A model generated the notes under the pieces. It was not told the origin of the DNA, did no database searches, and saw nothing but the letters and a program-made list of their open reading frames with translations. Shown here in pieces: positions 1 through 7,334 of a stretch of DNA of 64,000 bases. The stretch's first letter is position 1. Each line of letters starts with the position of its first letter. Origin of the DNA: FEN-1191 sp964528845 (GTDB taxonomy: Bacteria; Pseudomonadota; Gammaproteobacteria; Steroidobacterales; Steroidobacteraceae); the NCBI GenBank assembly GCA_964528845.1, contig CAZGVE010000018.1:1-64000 (forward strand), written 5' to 3'. The position numbers and the translations under genes were made by a program.

Positions 1-794
1 GCATGATGGCGCGCTATACCGCCGCCGATGTGATCGTCGTCGGCCTGATCGGCGAACGCGGGCGGGAGGTCAAGGAGTTCGTCGAGCGCATTCTGGGGCC
101 AGCCGGCCTCGCACGTGCCGTGGTCGTCGCCACACCGGCCGACCACCCGCCGCTGATGCGGCTGCATGGCGCCTGGCTCGCGACCTCGGTCGCCGAATAC
201 TTCCGCGAGCGCGGTCAGAACGTGCTGCTGATCATGGATTCATTGACTCGCTTCGCGCAGGCGCAGCGGGAGATCGCGCTCGCCATCGGCGAGGCGCCGG
301 CCACCAAGGGGTATCCGCCTTCGGTCTTTGCCCGTCTGCCGCAGCTGGTCGAGCGCGCGGGCAATGGTGTGGACGCGACCGGATCGATCACCGCGTTCTA
401 CACCGTGCTGGCTGAGGGCGACGACCACAACGACCCGATCGTGGATGCAGCGCGTGCGATCCTCGACGGGCACATCGTGCTCTCGAGGCGGATCGCCGAC
501 GGCGGCCGCTACCCGGCCATCGACGTGGAAGCTTCGGTGAGCCGCGTCATGCATGACATCGTGCCCGATACGCAACTCGCGCTGGCACGTCGCCTGCGCC
601 AGACCGCTGCGGTCTACGAACACAACCGCGACCTGATCACGATCGGCGCCTACCAGCGCGGCACCGACCCGCGCATCGATGCCGCGATCGGGCGCTGGCC
701 GCAGATCGAGGCCTACCTGCACCAGGACATGCATGAGCGTGTCACGCTCGAGCGCAGCGTCGCGCAGCTTGAGCAGACGATGGCGGACCAGTGA
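1..794 (+). CDS. fliI: Flagellar export ATPase FliI (3' part, truncated by window start)
   Basis: Cytoplasmic ATPase of the flagellar type III export apparatus, which helps deliver rod, hook and filament subunits to the export gate. The window opens just after where the P-loop should be. The readable part starts at MMARYT and continues with the family motif GLIGERGREVKEF, a Walker B-like stretch (LLIMDSLTRFAQAQRE) and the F1-beta-like segment ATKGYPPSVFARLPQLVERAG. About 264 C-terminal residues are present, a little over half the usual length of about 450. The frame is open at the 5' edge, so the true start lies outside. fliJ follows after 22 bases, the standard fliI-fliJ order. Confidence 0.97.
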   Translation, partial: MMARYTAADVIVVGLIGERGREVKEFVERILGPAGLARAVVVATPADHPPLMRLHGAWLATSVAEYFRERGQNVLLIMDSLTRFAQAQREIALAIGEAPATKGYPPSVFARLPQLVERAGNGVDATGSITAFYTVLAEGDDHNDPIVDAARAILDGHIVLSRRIADGGRYPAIDVEASVSRVMHDIVPDTQLALARRLRQTAAVYEHNRDLITIGAYQRGTDPRIDAAIGRWPQIEAYLHQDMHERVTLERSVAQLEQTMADQ

Positions 795-816
795 ATCACC
801 ACGGACGGACATTCCA

Positions 817-1254
817 GTGAAGCGATCCAAGAGACTCGAGCCGGTGGGTGAGCTTGCAGCCGAGGCAGAACGCGAGCAGGCGGTGGCAGTCGCCGCTGCA
901 CAGGCCAAGCTGGCTGACGCCGAGCGTCGTGCGGCCGAGCTCAGGCGCTACCTGGCCGAGTACCAGGCAATGTTCCAGCAGCGCGCGACCCGGGGCATGG
1001 GCGTCTCCGGCATGCGCGACTACCAGATGTTCATCGCACGCCTGAGCGAGGCGGTAAGGCATCAGGATACGCTGATCGTGGAGCAGCGCTCACACTGCGA
1101 GCGTGCGCGCGCCGACTGGCTCGAGGCGGCGGCACGCAAGAACGCGGTCGGCAAAGTCATCGCCCAGGCGCGCACCGAGGACCAGCAGATAGAGGATCGC
1201 AAGGCGCAGAAGGAATTCGACGATCGCGCCCAGCGGATCGGGGGTGCGCGGTGA
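817..1254 (+). CDS. fliJ: Flagellar export chaperone FliJ
   Basis: Small coiled-coil protein of 145 residues. In the family it binds the FliI ring and the FlhA export gate and escorts export chaperones. The sequence is almost entirely helical and rich in Ala, Glu, Arg and Gln with heptad-like spacing (QAKLADAERRAAELRRYLAE, then MFIARLSEAVRHQD). I chose the GTG at 817 because it gives the family length and follows fliI closely. The open frame extends upstream to 679, but that part overlaps fliI in another frame. The stop overlaps the start of fliK (TGATG), so the genes are probably translationally coupled. Sequence conservation in FliJ is low, so identity rests on context, length and coiled-coil character. 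Confidence 0.88.
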   Translation: MKRSKRLEPVGELAAEAEREQAVAVAAAQAKLADAERRAAELRRYLAEYQAMFQQRATRGMGVSGMRDYQMFIARLSEAVRHQDTLIVEQRSHCERARADWLEAAARKNAVGKVIAQARTEDQQIEDRKAQKEFDDRAQRIGGAR

Positions 1255-2552
1255 TGGGCTCCGGATCGCCAGTCCTCGGAAGCCCAAGTCCACTGCCGGC
1301 CGTCGGCGAGGTGCGCGCGAACGCATCGGATGCCCGTCCGCAGCAAGCGCACGACAATGCCGGCTCGTTCGCCAATGTGATGGAGTCCACCCGGGACACG
1401 AGCACTTCGAGCGCGCAAGGTGGGACCACGCAGACCGCGCCTGCGCGCCAGGACACAGCCGCGCGTGGCCAAGCCGCCGCGGCATCGACGACGCGCTCCG
1501 GCGCGCAAGCCGACAACGGGCCTAAGGGCGCTGCGCAGGACAATCCTCCGCCCGGTGCTGCAATGACCGCGTCGGCGCAACCCCCAGCACCAGCGCAGGC
1601 CGCGGCGCGTGCCGAGAGCACACGGGACGACGCCATCGCTGCACTGCTGCCGGCGCTGGACGCCGGAGCCTCGACGCAGGGCACCGCGGGTGCGAGCGAT
1701 GCCACCGATGCCGCCACGGCAGCGCCACCGGCGAAGGATGCCACCGCAAAGAGTGATCTGACTGGCGCGACCGTGACCGACCCCGCAGGGTTGCTGGCGA
1801 TGATGTTCGGTGGCGCCGTCCCCGCTCCGGGCGGCGATTCCGGTGGCGCAGGCGAAGCGGGTGCGCTGGATGCGCCAGGTTCCATTGCCATCGGCTCGGG
1901 CGGCAAGGCCACGGCGGTGCGCGTAGCCGCAGCCGATGCGGCCATGACCCTGCCCGGCCTCCAGCCAGCCGCCGCGGCGGCGGGCTCCGAATCCGCAGTG
2001 CCGCTCGCCCTGCTGCCGGATGCCACGGCATCCGGTGGCGGCGGCAGCGATAACCAGGCGGCGCAGAAGGCCGCGGCTCCATCGGTGCAGGCGATGTCCG
2101 ACCTGATGCGAAGCTTGAGTCCCGCCGCACCCGCGGCCGCGATCGCCGAGCAGGCCATCGCGGTGCCGGTCGGCAGCGCCGGCTGGGGAGCTGCGGTTGC
2201 CGCGCAGGTGCACTGGCTCGCCGGCAGCGGCGTCACCAGCGCGACGCTGCGCCTGGCGCCCGAGCACCTGGGGCCGGTGCAGGTGATCATCGATCTGCAG
2301 TCCTCACAGGTGAACGTGAGCTTCAGCGCGGCGCATGCCGACACTCGCGCCGCACTCGAGCAGGCACTGCCGAAGCTGCGAGAGATGTTCGCCAGCGGGG
2401 GACTGGCCCTGGGCCAGGCGAGCGTTCAGCAGGAATCACGCCCGGGTGCGCAATCCGCAATGCCCGCGCGCGTGACGCACGTCACCGAGAGCGCCGCCAG
2501 CCGGCCCCTGCCCATGGCCCGGGCACTCGGGCTGGTAGACGAATATGCGTGA
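1251..2552 (+). CDS. fliK: Flagellar hook-length control protein FliK
   Basis: Secreted molecular ruler that sets hook length and switches export from hook to filament subunits through FlhB. It has 433 residues. The first 310 or so are low-complexity, rich in Ala, Pro, Thr, Ser and Gly. The C-terminal domain (about residues 325-395) is the conserved Flg_hook core: LRLAPEHLGPVQVIIDLQ, then VNVSFSAAHADTRAALEQ and LPKLREMFASGGL. The start is GTG 1251 or the next codon ATG 1254, both overlapping the fliJ stop. A candidate sigma-54 promoter for fliL lies 51 bases downstream of the stop. Confidence 0.93.
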   Translation: MMGSGSPVLGSPSPLPAVGEVRANASDARPQQAHDNAGSFANVMESTRDTSTSSAQGGTTQTAPARQDTAARGQAAAASTTRSGAQADNGPKGAAQDNPPPGAAMTASAQPPAPAQAAARAESTRDDAIAALLPALDAGASTQGTAGASDATDAATAAPPAKDATAKSDLTGATVTDPAGLLAMMFGGAVPAPGGDSGGAGEAGALDAPGSIAIGSGGKATAVRVAAADAAMTLPGLQPAAAAAGSESAVPLALLPDATASGGGGSDNQAAQKAAAPSVQAMSDLMRSLSPAAPAAAIAEQAIAVPVGSAGWGAAVAAQVHWLAGSGVTSATLRLAPEHLGPVQVIIDLQSSQVNVSFSAAHADTRAALEQALPKLREMFASGGLALGQASVQQESRPGAQSAMPARVTHVTESAASRPLPMARALGLVDEYA

Positions 2553-2602
2553 ATGTGAGCCATGCCAGCGACAGCTTTCCGTCCTCGCAGGCAGATTGTC
2601 GC

Positions 2603-2618
2603 TGGCGCGGGGCTTGCT
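2603..2618 (+). promoter_or_regulatory. Sigma-54 promoter for fliL-fliN
   Basis: TGGCGCG-GGGC-TTGCT matches the sigma-54 consensus TGGCACG-N4-TTGCW with one change. The GG and GC dinucleotides are exactly 10 bases apart. Predicted transcription start is near 2629, giving a leader of about 46 bases before the fliL ATG at 2675. Middle-class flagellar genes of many gammaproteobacteria are RpoN-dependent, so both position and sequence fit. Confidence 0.75.
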
Positions 2619-2674
2619 CCAGGTGAGCGCCTGCAGTGTTCGGTTCCACCCCCATCACCGGAAGACAGGTAACC

Positions 2675-3193
2675 ATGGCCGCTGAATCCGCTAAGCAGGA
2701 TGCCTCCGCGAAGGTCACTCCGATCAAGCCCAAGAAGTCGGGCAAGATGCTGTGGATCGCGCTTGCGGTCCTCGTGCTCGCCGCCGGTGGCGGCGCGGCC
2801 GCCTGGTTCAAGCTCAAGGCGGCCCCCAAGGCCGGATCCAAGGCCGCGGCTGCCGCGCCCGAGCCGGTCAAGGCGCCTCTCTACTACAAGCTCGATCCGG
2901 CATTCGTGGTCAATTTCGGCGGCGAGGGCAGCGCGCGCTACCTGCAGATTACGGTGGAGATCATGTCGCGCGATGCCCCGGTGCTGGATGTGATCAAGAA
3001 CAACGACCCCGCGGTCCGTGACCAACTGGTGCAGCTGTTCTCGAGCCAGGACAACGGGACGCTGATGACTACCGAGGGCAAGGACAAGCTGCGCGCGTCC
3101 ACGCTGGATTCGATACGCAAGGTGATCGACGGAGTAGGCGGCAGCGGCAAGCTCATCGAGGCGGTGTATTTCACCAGCTTCGTGATCCAGTAG
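2675..3193 (+). CDS. fliL: Flagellar basal-body-associated protein FliL
   Basis: Inner-membrane protein that surrounds the stator at the flagellar base and stabilises motor function. It has 172 residues: a short cytoplasmic Lys-rich head (KPKKSGKM), one transmembrane helix at about residues 26-45 (LWIALAVLVLAAGGGAAAWF), a Lys/Ala/Pro linker, and a periplasmic FliL domain (YYKLDPAFVVNFGGEGSARY, VRDQLVQLFSSQ, LIEAVYFTSFVIQ at the very end, as is typical). ATG 2675 is preceded by GGAAGACAGG. It heads a transcription unit with a sigma-54 promoter. The next gene is fliN, not fliM. Confidence 0.95.
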   Translation: MAAESAKQDASAKVTPIKPKKSGKMLWIALAVLVLAAGGGAAAWFKLKAAPKAGSKAAAAAPEPVKAPLYYKLDPAFVVNFGGEGSARYLQITVEIMSRDAPVLDVIKNNDPAVRDQLVQLFSSQDNGTLMTTEGKDKLRASTLDSIRKVIDGVGGSGKLIEAVYFTSFVIQ

Positions 3194-3230
3194 CCGGAAT
3201 GTTGTCAAGCAACCCGATAGCAGAAGGACC

Positions 3231-3581
3231 ATGAGTACACAGAGCGCAAGAGCCATCGAGCCCCAGCCCGCGGCCCTGGGAAACTTGAAGCCGGACGCGC
3301 CGGAAGGCGATCCAAACCGTGAGCTCAATCTCGACGTGGTGCTGGATATTCCAGTCACACTGTCGATGGAAGTGGGCCGCAGCCGCATCAGCATCCGCAA
3401 CCTGCTGCAGCTCAACCAGGGTTCCGTGGTCGAGCTCGAACGCGCGACCGGGGAGCCGCTGGATGTCTACGTAAACGGCACGCTGATCGCGCATGGCGAG
3501 GTTGTCGTCGTGAACGAGAAATTCGGCATCCGGCTGACCGACGTCATCAGTCCCGCCGAGCGCATCCGCAAGCTGAAGTAG
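3231..3581 (+). CDS. fliN: Flagellar motor switch protein FliN
   Basis: C-ring protein that forms the lower part of the switch complex and binds the FliH/FliI export cargo. It has 116 residues: a variable 35-residue N-terminus, then a SpoA/FliN domain with LDVVLDIPVTLSMEVGRSRI, NLLQLNQGSVVELER, GEPLDVYVNGTLIAHGEVVV and NEKFGIRLTDVISPAERI. This is the usual core length. It lies 37 bases after fliL, where fliM would be expected first. The size, lack of a CheC-like N-terminus and typical FliN core argue against a FliM or FliY fusion. Confidence 0.95.
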   Translation: MSTQSARAIEPQPAALGNLKPDAPEGDPNRELNLDVVLDIPVTLSMEVGRSRISIRNLLQLNQGSVVELERATGEPLDVYVNGTLIAHGEVVVVNEKFGIRLTDVISPAERIRKLK

Positions 3582-3595
3582 CCTGCGCAGAGCGC

Positions 3596-3622
3596 TCAAG
3601 AATCCTGCCTGGCGGCCGATAG
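3596..3622 (+). promoter_or_regulatory. Candidate sigma-28 (FliA) promoter for the HDOD gene
   Basis: TCAAGAAT at 3596-3603, an 11-base spacer, and GCCGATAG at 3615-3622. The FliA consensus is TAAAGTTT-N11-GCCGATAA, so the -10 matches 7 of 8 bases, the -35 matches 5 of 8, and the spacing is exact. Predicted start is near 3630, leaving room for the CAGGAG ribosome site at 3641 and the GTG at 3654. fliA itself lies in this cluster at 14567. Confidence 0.65.
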
Positions 3623-3653
3623 TTCGGGCGACAGAGCATTCAGGAGCCACAGC

Positions 3654-4532
3654 GTGTCACTGACGAAACCTACCGGGCCTGCGCCGGCGCCCAGCCACCA
3701 GTCCTTGTTCCAGTTCGTCAGCCGCCTCGCCGGGGAACTCTCGGGCGGGCGCGTCGACCTGCCGTCCTTCCCGGAGGCGGCGGCGCGGCTGCAGCACGTA
3801 CTCAGCGACGAGAGCGTCAACAGCGAGCGGGTCGCGCGCGTAGTGAGTTCCGATGCGGGGCTCGCAGCACGCATCCTGACCATGGCGAACTCCACTCTGC
3901 TGAGCCGCGGCGGCCCCGCGGTCACCGATCTGAAGGTTGCCATCACGCGCATTGGCTACGAGCACATCCGCACCGCAGCCCTGGCCTATGCGACGGCGCA
4001 GCTGCAGCGCGCGCCCGAGCTGCGCCATATCCGTCCCTATCTGGAGAAGTTCTGGCAGGAGGGCGTGCGGGTCGCCGCGCTGGCCCATGCGATGGCGAAG
4101 GAGTCGCGGCGCGTGCGCAGCGACGAAGCCATGCTCGCCGGCCTGCTGCACAATATCGGCAAGATCTACATCCTGGCGCGCACGCCGGTGCCCTCGAGCG
4201 GCAGCGTCGAATATGCCGAGGAGGCGCTGCGCGACTGGTATCCGAGCATCGGACAGGCGCTGATCGAAAACTGGAAGCTGCCAGAGCAGATCGCGCTGGC
4301 GATCGGCGGCCAGCTCGAAGTCGATCGTGAGCACAGCGGACCGCCCGACCTGCAGGACCTGCTGATCGTCGCCGTGGCGGTCGCGGCACAGATGACCTCC
4401 GGCAATGCCGACGATGCGGCGCTGGCGCGGATGCCACCCTCGACTGCCCTCGGGTTGAGCGACTCGGCATTCGTGCGGATCATGTTCGAGTCTGCGACCG
4501 AAGTGGCGATGCTGCAGGCCGCTCTCGGCTGA
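3654..4532 (+). CDS. HDOD-domain regulatory protein
   Basis: Cytoplasmic protein of 292 residues with an HDOD domain, a degenerate HD-fold module found in regulators of motility, chemotaxis and c-di-GMP signalling. The domain runs from about residue 30 to 230: LPSFPEAAARLQHVLSD, VARVVSSDAGLAARILTMAN, VTDLKVAITRIGYEHIRTAA, and LAGLLHNIGKIYILA. In the last motif an HN replaces the metal-binding HD pair, as expected for a non-catalytic HDOD. No extra output domain is visible. Start GTG 3654 has CAGGAG eight bases upstream. It follows fliN by 72 bases, carries its own sigma-28-like promoter and ends at a strong bidirectional terminator. I infer a role in flagellar behaviour from that promoter; the exact function is unknown. 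Confidence 0.88.
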   Translation: MSLTKPTGPAPAPSHQSLFQFVSRLAGELSGGRVDLPSFPEAAARLQHVLSDESVNSERVARVVSSDAGLAARILTMANSTLLSRGGPAVTDLKVAITRIGYEHIRTAALAYATAQLQRAPELRHIRPYLEKFWQEGVRVAALAHAMAKESRRVRSDEAMLAGLLHNIGKIYILARTPVPSSGSVEYAEEALRDWYPSIGQALIENWKLPEQIALAIGGQLEVDREHSGPPDLQDLLIVAVAVAAQMTSGNADDAALARMPPSTALGLSDSAFVRIMFESATEVAMLQAALG

Positions 4533-4562
4533 AAAAAGGGGCCCTTGCGGGCCCCCCCTTTG
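4533..4562. terminator. Bidirectional intrinsic terminator
   Basis: GGGGCCC-TTGC-GGGCCCC hairpin starting right after the HDOD stop, with an A-run (AAAAAA) on the left and CCCTTTG on the right. The A-run gives the U-tract for the minus-strand lipoprotein gene. It lies between two convergent genes and probably serves both. Confidence 0.8.
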
Positions 4563-4620
4563 TGCTCAGAGCAGGGGGTCGTGCTGAGAGCGACGGGGTC
4601 GCGCTCAGAGCGACGGGGTC
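4562..4620. repeat. Three tandem 20-bp repeats spanning the lipoprotein stop codon
   Basis: Copies at about 4562-4580, 4581-4600 and 4601-4620, unit G(T/C)GCT(C/G)AGAGCGACGGGGTC; the first is one base shorter. The copy at 4601-4620 contains the stop codon of the minus-strand gene. The others lie directly downstream, so the end of the coding sequence has been duplicated. Confidence 0.8.
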
Positions 4621-6572
4621 GTGCCGGTGTAGTACGTCACGACGTAACCCTTGAGCGTGCCATCGGCCTGTACCAGGCCGGAGACGCGGGTAAGCGCGCC
4701 GTTCACCAATCCTGCCGTCAGCGTTGCCAGCCCAGCGGGAGTCGTGATGTCGACCGGGCTCACCGTGACGATCCCATTGTTGCGGTCCACCTGGTACACC
4801 AGGGTCGCCGAGCCGCTCGCCGTGCTGACGTCCACCGTCACCGGCTGCGTGCCATAGAGCACCGAGTTGAGCGCCGTGATCGCGAAGTTGTAGGCAGTAC
4901 CCGAACCGGCCAGCGGCGTGGATACCTTGGCGATGGGTACCGGCACCGGCAGCAGGACCGTCGCGGCGGCGGCCCAGCCGCTCGCGTTGGCCGGGTCTTC
5001 CCATACGTTGTAGCTCACGCCCACGGCCGGGATCACGCCGGCGGCCGTGCCGAAGCTCGCGCTCCCGGCGGTGGCGCTGACGAAGCTGCTGATGGCGTTC
5101 GCGCCGTAATTCACCAGCGTCGGATAGGCGAAGTTCCACCACTTGTAGCCGGTGATCGCATTGCCACTCGCATCCGAGCCGTTCGCCGTTGACGGCGACA
5201 GGTAGTTCAGCGCGATGCTGTAGTCATCGCCGCTGCTCGGGTAGTTGTGGGTATAGGTGAAGTTCGATGCATTGGGCTGAGAGATGGTGCCGGAATACTG
5301 CGCGGTCTCGATGTCGATGCTCTGCGCCACCAGCGGCACGGCGAGCGGATCGACGACGCTGGCATGCACCTTGAAGCCGCGTACCAGGTTGTGGCTCGCG
5401 AGGAATGCCGGACCGGTGCCGATAGGCGTCGCGTCGGCCAAGGCATTCTGCGGCTGCCGGAAGAAGAATTCCGTCGCGGAATTGACCAGCAGCGGCACGC
5501 CGACGCCCGATTCGTTCTCCACCACAACGGTGTTGGTCGCAGGATCCGCGTGCAGCACGTGGCCCTCGGGACTCACCCAGACGCCCGCAAAGGTGCTGCT
5601 CTCCCAGACGCGGGTGGCTACCAGCGTGCCGTTCTGCTGGTAGCGTGCGGCGATGCGCACGAACTCGCCGTTCGGGATGTGGAGGCCGCTGAAGCTCTTG
5701 ACGGTCTGCGTGGTCTTCGCGTCCACGTCGTAGAACAGCGTGCCGTTGGTCGCATCCGCCAGGATGGTCAGTGACTGGCTGCTCTGCACGGCGGTCTCGG
5801 TGCCCTTGGCAGGGAGCACCGGGAAGTCCTTGCTGATCGTGATCGAGCTGCCATCCGTCGCGACCGCGGTCACCGTGCCATAGGCGTGACGCAGCACGAG
5901 GCGCGTGATGTTGCCGACCGTGCGGCGGCGCACCGGCCCGTTGAAATTCACCGCCCACTGCGTCGTGGTCGCGCCGGGCGGCAGGTGGCCGATCAGGAAT
6001 GCGGGATTGGCCAGGTCGAACTCGAGATCGAGCGCCGGGTTCGGCGTACTGCTGCTCGTCACCGTCAGCGGTGAATCGAAGCTCACCGTGATCGGGACGC
6101 TCAACGCGGCCGCGCTTCCGCTCGCATGCAGGATCTGGATATTGGCGGGATCGACGGTAGAGCCTGCCGCGGCGCTGAAGCCCGGTTCGGGATTTGATGC
6201 CGCGGTGAGCATCACATCGCCCGGATTGCCGCCCACGGTGACCACGGCGCCGGTGTAGGTGCCCACCGGGATCTGCACATTGCCGAGCAGCTCTCCGATC
6301 TGGTCGAGCTGCTCGAGATTCACGTAGGTGCTTCCGGCTGGAGCCGTCCAGACCGTCACGGCGCTGCCGCCGCCCTGTGGCAGCAGTGCGATGCTCTGCA
6401 CCCGCACGCCGATCATGGCCCAGTCCTCGGACGAGGCGTCGCTGATCATCACCGGCACGCTGCCATAGGAGGTGGCCATCATGCTGGAGGCGGAGCCATC
6501 GCCTCCACCGCATGCGGCAAGACCGGCGGTCAGAGCGCCGCAGACCGCGGCATGGATGAGATTGCGTTGCAT
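4605..6572 (-). CDS. DUF4382-type lipoprotein
   Basis: Large secreted lipoprotein of 655 residues with a type II signal peptide and lipobox LAAC (Cys21), followed by a flexible GGGDGSAS stretch. Residues 35-170 look like a DUF4382 domain (VPVMISDASSEDWAMIGVRV, TAPAGSTYVNLEQLDQIGEL, PVGTYTGAVVTVG). The rest is a beta-rich tail of repeated Val/Thr/Ser/Gly strands that may hold several DUF5666-like barrels (for example FSGLHIPNGEFVRIAARYQ). No enzyme motif was seen. It is probably anchored in the outer membrane. Its strand and content interrupt the flagellar cluster between fliN and fliO, so it looks like a later insertion. ATG 6572 is preceded by AGAGAGGG. Confidence 0.85.
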   Translation of the reverse strand: MQRNLIHAAVCGALTAGLAACGGGDGSASSMMATSYGSVPVMISDASSEDWAMIGVRVQSIALLPQGGGSAVTVWTAPAGSTYVNLEQLDQIGELLGNVQIPVGTYTGAVVTVGGNPGDVMLTAASNPEPGFSAAAGSTVDPANIQILHASGSAAALSVPITVSFDSPLTVTSSSTPNPALDLEFDLANPAFLIGHLPPGATTTQWAVNFNGPVRRRTVGNITRLVLRHAYGTVTAVATDGSSITISKDFPVLPAKGTETAVQSSQSLTILADATNGTLFYDVDAKTTQTVKSFSGLHIPNGEFVRIAARYQQNGTLVATRVWESSTFAGVWVSPEGHVLHADPATNTVVVENESGVGVPLLVNSATEFFFRQPQNALADATPIGTGPAFLASHNLVRGFKVHASVVDPLAVPLVAQSIDIETAQYSGTISQPNASNFTYTHNYPSSGDDYSIALNYLSPSTANGSDASGNAITGYKWWNFAYPTLVNYGANAISSFVSATAGSASFGTAAGVIPAVGVSYNVWEDPANASGWAAAATVLLPVPVPIAKVSTPLAGSGTAYNFAITALNSVLYGTQPVTVDVSTASGSATLVYQVDRNNGIVTVSPVDITTPAGLATLTAGLVNGALTRVSGLVQADGTLKGYVVTYYTGTTPSL

Positions 6573-6772
6573 AAAGAGCCCTCTCTGGCGTGTAGGTAGA
6601 ACCCGCTACTGCGGGAACGAGCGCATGAGATTCCGATCGGTTGACACGCGTCGTCGATCACAGACAGGCGCGTCAGGTTTTCGTCGCCGCCGGGGCACCG
6701 TGATGTCGGTCACAGCGCCCCAATTCCGGCAATTCCAGCGGCTTGAACCACTTAGCCGTGTCGGCGTCCGCA

Positions 6773-6788
6773 TGGCATAGGGGTTGCT
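6773..6788 (+). promoter_or_regulatory. Sigma-54 promoter for fliO operon
   Basis: TGGCATA-GGGG-TTGCT, with GG and GC separated by exactly 10 bases and a perfect TTGCT -12 element. Predicted start is near 6799, about 38 bases before the fliO start. It lies directly downstream of the inserted lipoprotein gene, so fliOPQR-flhB do not depend on reading through from fliN. Confidence 0.72.
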
Positions 6789-6836
6789 CCTTCAGCGCAG
6801 GGTCGCGGCCGTGCCGCATTCTGGAGTGACCGGGAC

Positions 6837-7334
6837 TTGAATTCTCTGCAGCCCCTTCCGTCTCCGGCCATGCGCCGGCGCGCCGCCGTATGCGCTGGTG
6901 CAGCATGGCTCGCACTGCAGGCGCATGCCGCGGATGCCGCCGCTTTCGCCGTGCCCGCGATGACCACACCGGCGACCACGGCTGGCGGCGCCGGCGGGCT
7001 GCTGCGCGTCAGCCTCGCGCTGCTGGTCGTGCTCGCGGCAGTGCTCGGCACCGGATGGCTTGCCCGCCGCGTCCGCGGCCTCACGGCTTCCGGCAATGGT
7101 GGCCTCGAGATCCTCTCCCAGCTGTCGCTCGGCGCGCGCGAACGCGCGGTGCTGATACGGGTCGGCGACCGGCAGCTGCTGCTCGGCGTCGGCTCCGGTG
7201 GCGTGCGCACGCTGCACGTGCTCGATACTCCCAGCGCCACCACCGGCACCGGCGGAGGTGCCCCCGCGGCGCTGCCGTCCGCGCCCGCAAGACCGAATTT
7301 CAGGGAACTGCTGTTGCGCAGTCTCGGCAAGTGA
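6837..7334 (+). CDS. fliO: Flagellar biosynthesis protein FliO
   Basis: Membrane protein that helps assemble the FliP-FliQ-FliR export gate. The TTG start at 6837 gives 165 residues and has a weak GGAG about ten bases upstream. An ATG at 6870 gives 154 residues starting MRRRAAVCAGAAWLALQA, which reads as a signal peptide. The mature part has one transmembrane helix (LLRVSLALLVVLAAVLGTGW) followed by the cytoplasmic FliO domain (LEILSQLSLGARERAVLIRV, RQLLLGVGSGGVRTLHVL). The family is weakly conserved, but the position just before fliP is decisive. The stop overlaps the fliP start (GTGA). Confidence 0.9.
   Translation: MNSLQPLPSPAMRRRAAVCAGAAWLALQAHAADAAAFAVPAMTTPATTAGGAGGLLRVSLALLVVLAAVLGTGWLARRVRGLTASGNGGLEILSQLSLGARERAVLIRVGDRQLLLGVGSGGVRTLHVLDTPSATTGTGGGAPAALPSAPARPNFRELLLRSLGK

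Noticed and set aside
4562..4620. CRISPR-like array
   Set aside because: Only three contiguous 20-base copies with no spacers.
4605..6572. Mobile element carrying the lipoprotein gene
   Set aside because: No transposase, terminal inverted repeats or target duplication seen at its borders.
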